From contig NC_081184.1 in NCBI RefSeq assembly GCF_029867415.1, positions 110,266,226 to 110,330,225 of the forward strand: a stretch of DNA of 64,000 bases, read 5' to 3'. The position numbers and the translations under genes are program-made. The notes below the pieces were generated by a model. It saw only the letters and a list, made by a program, of their open reading frames with translations, was not told the DNA's origin and did not search any database. The DNA is from Vicia villosa (taxonomy: Eukaryota > Streptophyta > Magnoliopsida > Fabales > Fabaceae). The stretch's first letter is position 1. The number at the start of each line of letters is the position of its first letter. Positions 59,401-64,000 of the stretch are shown here, in pieces.

Positions 59401-59897
59401 CGATGTTAGCTATCCAAGGAGGATAACTTACAACTTTTAGGAATCCGGCATTGAATTGTTTTTCAACCTCGTCTTTGATCTTTTTTGACATATCAGGCTT
59501 ACTCCTTCGCAGTCTCTGTTTGACCGGAGTGCTTCCTTCTTTGATTGGCAGGCGATGAACTACAATGTCCGTGTCAAGGCCAGGCATATCTTGATAAGAC
59601 CAGGCGAATATCTCAGCGTAGTCTTGCAACAATTGAATCAGTCTTTGCTTGACACTGTTTTCTAAGTCAGCCCCAATTCTGACCTCTTTCTTTTCTTCGT
59701 CACTGCCCAAGTTGATGACCTCAATCGGCTCCTCATGAGGCTGTATGGCTTTTTCTTCTTGTTCTAGAAGTCTTGCAATTTCTCTTGGCACTTCACAATC
59801 TTCCTCACTTTCGTCCTCAGTTTGGTAGATCGGATTTTCAAAGTCATGACGGGCAATAGCAGAGTCGTTATTGACTGGATCCAGCGTGTATGTGAAT
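56450..59897 (-). CDS. pol: Tat/Ogre pol: RT, RNase H, second RNase H, integrase (exon 2)
   Basis: Copies the element RNA into DNA and integrates it. Counting from the Met at 59791 (1113 residues): RT about 87-290, with the catalytic YVDD at 242-245, the first Asp of the active site near 180 (FSFMDGFSG) and PFGLKNAGATYQ at 213-224; RT-linked RNase H about 380-480; a second, archaeal-like RNase H about 537-662 with D543, E582, D605 and D655; integrase with H764/H771 and C802/C805 in the zinc finger and catalytic D834, D895, E931. No chromodomain; it ends NADIVKKYFA. The Met is not the real start: the frame is open to a splice acceptor at 59898 (HDFENPIYQ lies upstream). No frameshift in pol. 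All catalytic residues are present, so the enzyme could be active. Confidence 0.93.
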
Positions 59898-60149
59898 CTG
59901 CATGGTAGATATGTGAGTGTGTATGAAGAAAAACATAGCTATTTGAAAGCGAATAAAGAAAGAAAAAGGATCACAAAATTTTGAACATGCAAGCATCCCA
60001 TGATTTTATTGAATGCACATAATCATGATATGACAAACCCTTTTTGTAGAAGGACCGTTGTGCTAAGGCACACGGCTTTCAAGCTCATGGTTCGATTGTT
60101 CAGGAACCACTTTTATCTTTGCACAAAGAAAACAGGAAATGGCATTTAC
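59898..60149 (-). other. predicted 252-bp intron of the Tat/Ogre element
   Basis: On the minus strand the donor GTAAAT starts at 60149 and the acceptor CTACCATGCAG ends at 59898. The unspliced frame hits TAA inside the donor (stop 60146-60148). Splicing gives a codon-exact join: SFDQE followed by FTYTLDPVNNDSAIARHDF. The intron is T/A-rich with a pyrimidine run before the acceptor. An intron in this position, between protease and RT, is a known character of Ogre elements; splicing would regulate the Gag to Pol ratio. Predicted from sequence, not shown by transcripts. Confidence 0.8.
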
Positions 60150-61222
60150 TCCTGATCAAAGGAGATCACATCCTCTGCTTTCCAGTTGTTCAATCCACCG
60201 TTGTTAGCAGGGAGCACCCAGCTGTTCCAGTTGCAGTTGTTCTTTTCGTCTTCCGTAGCATTGATTCCGCTAGTGGGAAAATGCGTAGGTAATTCCTCAG
60301 GATAAGTTGGATGATTTGTTGGATATGAGAATCCAGGTGGAGGTCCCTCTATTGGCTGAGCGAGATGCTCGATAAGGCCGTCCCATGCAGTAGGAATGAT
60401 GTTTTGAATAGAGACTTGTGCATCCTGATAAGGAGTGTACTGTGACAGAAAATAACCTTCGTTGTTTGGCATCTTCCTGGCTTCTTCAAGAGCGAAGTTG
60501 TCGTCGTACTGTTCGTCCCATCCAGTCGGGACAATGTCTTTGATGGGAGTTGAAAAGCTCGGAGGAGCGGAATATTTCACCATATAGTCGTATTTGCCGC
60601 TGGGTTCTCCTAGCGTGTCCCATACTTCTTTGGGTGGATTTTGATATTGCTGAGTGACGGGACTTGTGATACTTCCGTCATTTTGATTACCCTCTTCTGT
60701 TGGAGTAAGATCTTCCAGAGCAATGTAAGAATTCTGAGGTGTGATATACTGGTAATTGTAACCGTCATTTGGTCCTCCCACAGCATCCCACATTCCCATG
60801 GTAATGGGTGGAATTTCGTCTGGATATGGCTGAATGATGTGGTTCAAGTATGTCCCTTCATCATCAATGGCGTTTACTTCTTGGCTGGCGAAGTGTGATA
60901 TTAACCCTTCAGAGCGAGGATTTTGATCATTCTTTTGATTTTCACCATTATAGCCCAGACCTAGCTTGTCGGACTTGTAGGGTATATCAGGGAGTTGTCC
61001 CCATACTGTGCGATCACCCTGTTCAATCATGGCTTTGGCATCTTTGAGAGAAGCCATAGTTGTAGCTGGAGTAGCAGGAATATGCTTGGTGGTAGAGATA
61101 TCTGGAGATACAACCTCAAAAGCTTGATACGGAGTTTCGATGGATTCGCCCTCCATCTCAACATACTTGTCGTTGCTCAAGTGACTGACCATATATTCTT
61201 CTTCGCCCATAGACTGTGACAA
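60150..61222 (-). CDS. linker ORF between protease and RT (exon 1 part)
   Basis: About 358 codons open, from the frameshift in protease to the splice donor. No enzyme domain. Residues 83-91 (KSDKLGLGY) resemble the G-patch-like GLG motif found before RT in some plant Ty3 elements. A degenerate module recurs three times: ALEDLTPTEE (168-177), IKDIVPTGWD (227-236), IQNIIPTAWD (272-281), with WDAVGG and WDTLGE in between. The region is acidic, rich in Pro, Tyr and Asn and probably disordered. Its upstream end is out of frame with the protease because of a single-base shift near 61206. Role unknown; perhaps part of the pol precursor. Confidence 0.75.
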
Positions 61223-61570
61223 CCTTTCCTTTTACTGGGTATTTTAACTTCTGATGCAGGGTAGAAGTTACAGCGTTTGCCCCATGTATCCAAGGGCGTC
61301 CTAGTAAACAGGAGTATGTTGGAAAGAACGTCTATTACGGAAAAGATAACATCGAAAGTTTGAGAGCCCACTCTGATTGGGAGCTTAACTTCTCCGTACA
61401 CCGTTCTTGTTGACCCATCGAAGGCTCTTACAACCACATCACTTGGTTGTAGCACAACTCCTTTGAAGTCAAGTTTTTCCAGTATTACCTTTGGTAACAC
61501 GTTTAGAGAGGAACCATTGTCTATTAGCACATGAGACAGAGTGGTGCCGTTGCATTCGATAGAGATGTGC
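61206..61570 (-). pseudogene. Tat/Ogre aspartic protease, frameshifted
   Basis: Minus-strand residues LIDNGSSLNVLPK (active-site DNGSS in place of the more usual DTGSS), LQPSDVVVRAFDGS and GEVKLPIRVGSQTF identify the retropepsin. After FDVIFSVIDV the frame breaks near 61327; the true continuation (PTYSCLLGRPWIHGANAV) lies in another frame and shifts again near 61206 into the linker ORF. A further break near 61575 separates the protease from the gag side. The single-base nature of all breaks leaves open whether they are real or sequencing errors. Confidence 0.8.
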
Positions 61571-61574
61571 AGGG

Positions 61575-62300
61575 CCCTTGTTGTGATTTCTTCCAGCAGG
61601 AGTTAGATCCACATCAGAGAAACCAAGACCATTGGGCACTGTAAGACTGGCGACACAATTCTCAAATTGGTCGATTGGGATTTCTTGAGGCACATGCGCA
61701 GCTTGAAGGAACTTCATTAGAGCTTTAGCATGAGCTTCTGAATATTTTAGCAGAGATAACATTGAGATTTTGTGAAGCAGTATGCCCCAGTTGTTCGACA
61801 ATATTGTAATCACTTTTGCAGATGATTTTCAATATTTCGTCCATCTCTTGCTTTGATGGATCCTCAGCAGTGATCTCTACCGGATTTTGAACTGGTTCGA
61901 TCAGTGGCTCTTTGCCTCGAGTGTTGATATCTGGAATAGGAATTGGAACCTGGATTGGACTAGCAGCAATATTTGGAGAAATTTCTGGTGAAAAGATTCT
62001 TCCACTTCTCGTGATCTTGCTAGTGCCTGCAATGTTACTTACAGCTGAAGTAGTTAGTGTTGCGTCCTCTTTAGTCGAGGGATCCTGCTTAACTCCATGA
62101 ATGTAAACATTAGTGTCATATCCCCATGGGACAGCTTTGTCTGAGGAGTATGGAAATGGAGTTGGTCTAGCAATGACTACTGATGCCACTTTGAGTGTAG
62201 CAGAAAGTTTGAATGGAGCCTTGGTAGAGATTTTGAATGGTAAGCTGGAGATATCACTGAGACGTCGTTTCCATTCTTATCCCGTTGGCAAAGACTTTGC
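61575..62300 (-). pseudogene. Tat/Ogre gag C-terminal and pre-protease region
   Basis: PTPFPYSSDKAVPWGYD (about 62115-62165) and the following Pro-rich segment with TRSGRIFSPE (about 62005) are characteristic of the gag-protease linker in this lineage; SEAHAKALMKFLQAAHVP (about 61690-61745) and FENCVASLTVPNGLGFSD lead into the protease. The reading shifts frame near 61770 and again near 62270. Codon use looks like that of pol. Confidence 0.75.
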
Positions 62301-62850
62301 CCAACATGTCCATAGAAGGGAGCCTCTCAAACATAATGATATGGCGATCCATGTGTTTTTGAATTCCCATCTTTAGATTTTCACAACCATTGGGTTGGCT
62401 GTGAGCAATAAAAGCAGTCGGGATCACAACCTGGAAAGTAACCAGCTTGGATGAACTTTCTTTTGACTTCGAGGAGTGGAATTGATACTTCGTTCACATC
62501 ATAAATGTAAACTGTGTCTATGATAGCATTAACAGTTTTGTCATGCTAGCTTGGCAAGGGTAGCATTGTGAGGAATGACGCTGAGATCACTGAGACTCCT
62601 GCATGTCGTATCCAGTGCAATCGTTGCCCAACTTCCATAGAGAGGGACCCCTTCTAATATGCATGCACCATGTTTGTGGAATTCCCTTCATTAGAGTTTC
62701 ACAACCTTTGGGTTAGCGTTCAATAGACAGAGGCTATCTAGGCATCCTGGGTAAGGATAGCCACTAGGGATAAGCTGGCATTTGACGTGTGCGATGAGTG
62801 GAATTGATACTTCGGTCAGCAGCATAATGAAAGGTATCTGTGCATGAGCA
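62240..62850 (-). repeat. duplicated gag segment (two diverged copies)
   Basis: The block 62240-62510 and the block 62580-62840 share the same order of phrases on the plus strand: CACTGAGA, GGCAAAGAC or GCAATCGTTGCCCAAC, CATAGA.GG, CCATGTGTTT or CCATGTTTGT, GAATTCCC, AGA.TTTCACAACC.TTGGGTT and GAGTGGAATTGATACTTCG. On the minus strand the first encodes CENLKMGIQKHMDRHI, the Cys-containing stretch found before the protease in gag. An internal tandem duplication of about 330 bp; both copies are broken by frameshifts. Confidence 0.55.
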
Positions 62851-62891
62851 TTGAAAGTTTGGGTCTTGCTTCATATATGGCTGTGATGTAC

Positions 62892-62991
62892 NNNNNNNNN
62901 NNNNNNNNNNNNNNNNNNNNNNNNNNNNNNNNNNNNNNNNNNNNNNNNNNNNNNNNNNNNNNNNNNNNNNNNNNNNNNNNNNNNNNNNNNN
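62892..62991. other. assembly gap (100 N)
   Basis: Exactly 100 undetermined bases, the usual placeholder for a join of unknown length. The element's remaining gag, leader and 5' LTR should lie here. Confidence 0.99.
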
Positions 62992-64000
62992 AAGTGCCAA
63001 GAGAAATTGCAAGACTTCTAGAACAAGAAGAAAAAGCCATACAGCCTCATGAGGAGCCGATTGAGGTCATCAACTTGGGCGAGTGACGAAGAAAAGAAAG
63101 AGGTCAGAATTGGGGCTGACTTAGAAAACAGTGTCAAGCAAAGACTGATTCAATTGTTGCAAGACTACGCCGAGATATTCGCCTGGTCTTATCAAGATAT
63201 GCCTGGCCTTGACACGGACATTGTAGTTCATCGCCTGCCAATCAAAGAAGGAAGCACTCCGGTCAAACAGAGACTGCGAAGGAGTAAGCCTGATATGTCA
63301 AAAAAGATCAAAGACGAGGTTGAAAAACAATTCAATGCCGGATTCCTAAAAGTTGTAAGTTATCCTCCTTGGATAGCTAACATCGTGCCTGTACCTAAAA
63401 AGGACGGGAAAGTCAGAATGTGTGTAGACTACAGAGATCTGAACCGGGCAAGCCCTAAAGATGATTTCCCTTTACCGCACATCGATGTACTAGTTGACAA
63501 TACCGCACAATGCAAGGTATTCTCCTTTATGGACGGATTCTCAGGGTTACAATCAAATCAAGATGGCACCCGAAGACATGGAAAAAACAACCTTCACAAC
63601 TCCCTGGGGAACCTTTTGTTACAAAGTAATGCCCTTTGGTCTAAAAAATGCTGGAGCTACCTACCAACGAGCAATGGTAACACTATTTCATGATATGATT
63701 CATCAGGAAATAGAGGTGTATGTCGATGACATGATCGCAAAATCCAACACCGAAGAAGAACATTTGAGTCATTTACACAAGCTGTTTGACAGACTCAAGA
63801 AATACAGATTGCGACTGAACCCGAACAAGTGTACCTTTGGAGTAAGATCCGGTAAACTCTTAGGTTTCATCGTCAGCAGTAAAGGTATTGAGGTTGATCC
63901 TGCCAAGGTCAAAGCCATTCAAGAAATGCCTATACCCCGTACCGAGAAACAAGTCAGAGGATTCTTGGGACGTCTAAACTACATAGCCAGATTCATTGCC
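62992..64000 (+). pseudogene. pol: inverted second copy of the Tat/Ogre pol start
   Basis: Plus-strand sequence equal to the reverse complement of 58787-59793, from CCRE-like PREIARLLEQ to the RT thumb. Length is 1009 against 1007 bp: an extra G near 63081 (GGGCGAGTG) and an extra T near 63547 (CAGGGTTAC), each breaking the frame, plus a substitution near 63945 (ACCGAGAAA for ACCAAGAAA). Includes the RT segment with YVDD at about 63718-63730. It continues past the window edge. Either a second, opposite-facing insertion or a duplicated contig end. Confidence 0.85.

Larger units (their letters stand above)
49671..62891 (-). mobile_element. Tat/Ogre Ty3 retrotransposon, 5' end missing
   Basis: Minus-strand element with, from right to left: a gag-linker region, protease, linker ORF, intron, pol (RT, RNase H, second RNase H, integrase), 3' UTR with hairpins and tandem repeats, polypurine tract and 3' LTR. 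A second, Ty3-unlike RNase H between the RT-linked RNase H and the integrase, absence of a chromodomain, the intron and LTRs of nearly 5 kb are the combination known from the Tat/Ogre lineage. Pol is open; gag and protease are frameshifted. The 5' LTR, leader and most of gag are lost in the assembly gap. Inserted in a LINE. Confidence 0.9.

Overview
This 64 kb window is nuclear DNA of a flowering plant and consists almost entirely of nested, mostly dead transposable elements. No host protein-coding gene and no genuine tRNA or rRNA gene could be supported. The dominant sequence is Tat/Ogre-type Ty3 (gypsy) LTR retrotransposon DNA with very long LTRs (3.7 to 6.1 kb), a dual RNase H domain and an intron upstream of the reverse transcriptase. 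Density and LTR length on this scale fit a large-genome legume, most likely tribe Fabeae (pea, vetch, Lathyrus); that taxonomic call is inference.

Layout from left to right. 1-960: AT-rich satellite-like array. 1189-1970: Ogre gag-protease fragment. 1975-3591: 3' part of an Ogre LTR. 3625-9960: a minus-strand LINE split by an internally deleted Athila-like Ty3 element (two LTRs, tRNA-Asp-type primer site), which itself holds a fragment of an Ogre LTR. 10456-16036: solo Ogre LTR with target duplication GGTAC. 16570-34790: a minus-strand MULE transposase broken by a 13.3 kb Ty1/copia element (duplication CACAT) and by a 3.7 kb solo Ogre LTR (duplication ATGGT). The copia element carries a second, inverted copia of the same family. 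34795-43995: truncated Ogre LTR interrupted by a 6.05 kb solo LTR (duplication CCTTC). 44070-44913: 3' end of another copia. 45180-45944: inverted-repeat array, TATA box and a possible small two-exon gene. 46436-48328 (plus) and 48530-49665 (minus): two tail-to-tail LINE fragments. 49671-62891: most of a Tat/Ogre retrotransposon on the minus strand. 62892-62991: 100 N. 62992-64000: the same pol region again, in the opposite orientation.

The Tat/Ogre element on the right is the only near-functional unit. Its 3' LTR, polypurine tract, 47-bp tandem repeat, 3' UTR, intact pol (RT, RNase H, second RNase H, integrase) and a predicted 252-bp intron, which joins the upstream linker ORF to pol in frame, are all visible. 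Gag and protease are frameshifted and the 5' LTR lies beyond the gap.

The most unusual signals are RNA-like structures. Just after the pol stop codon are three hairpins with unrelated but self-complementary stems around the same GAAA-tetraloop core; their wobble pairs form only in the element's sense strand. Second, the two long solo LTRs carry an 11-bp stem around a tRNA-like TTCGAAT loop, with one compensatory base-pair change between copies and a second tRNA-like box A/box B module nearby.
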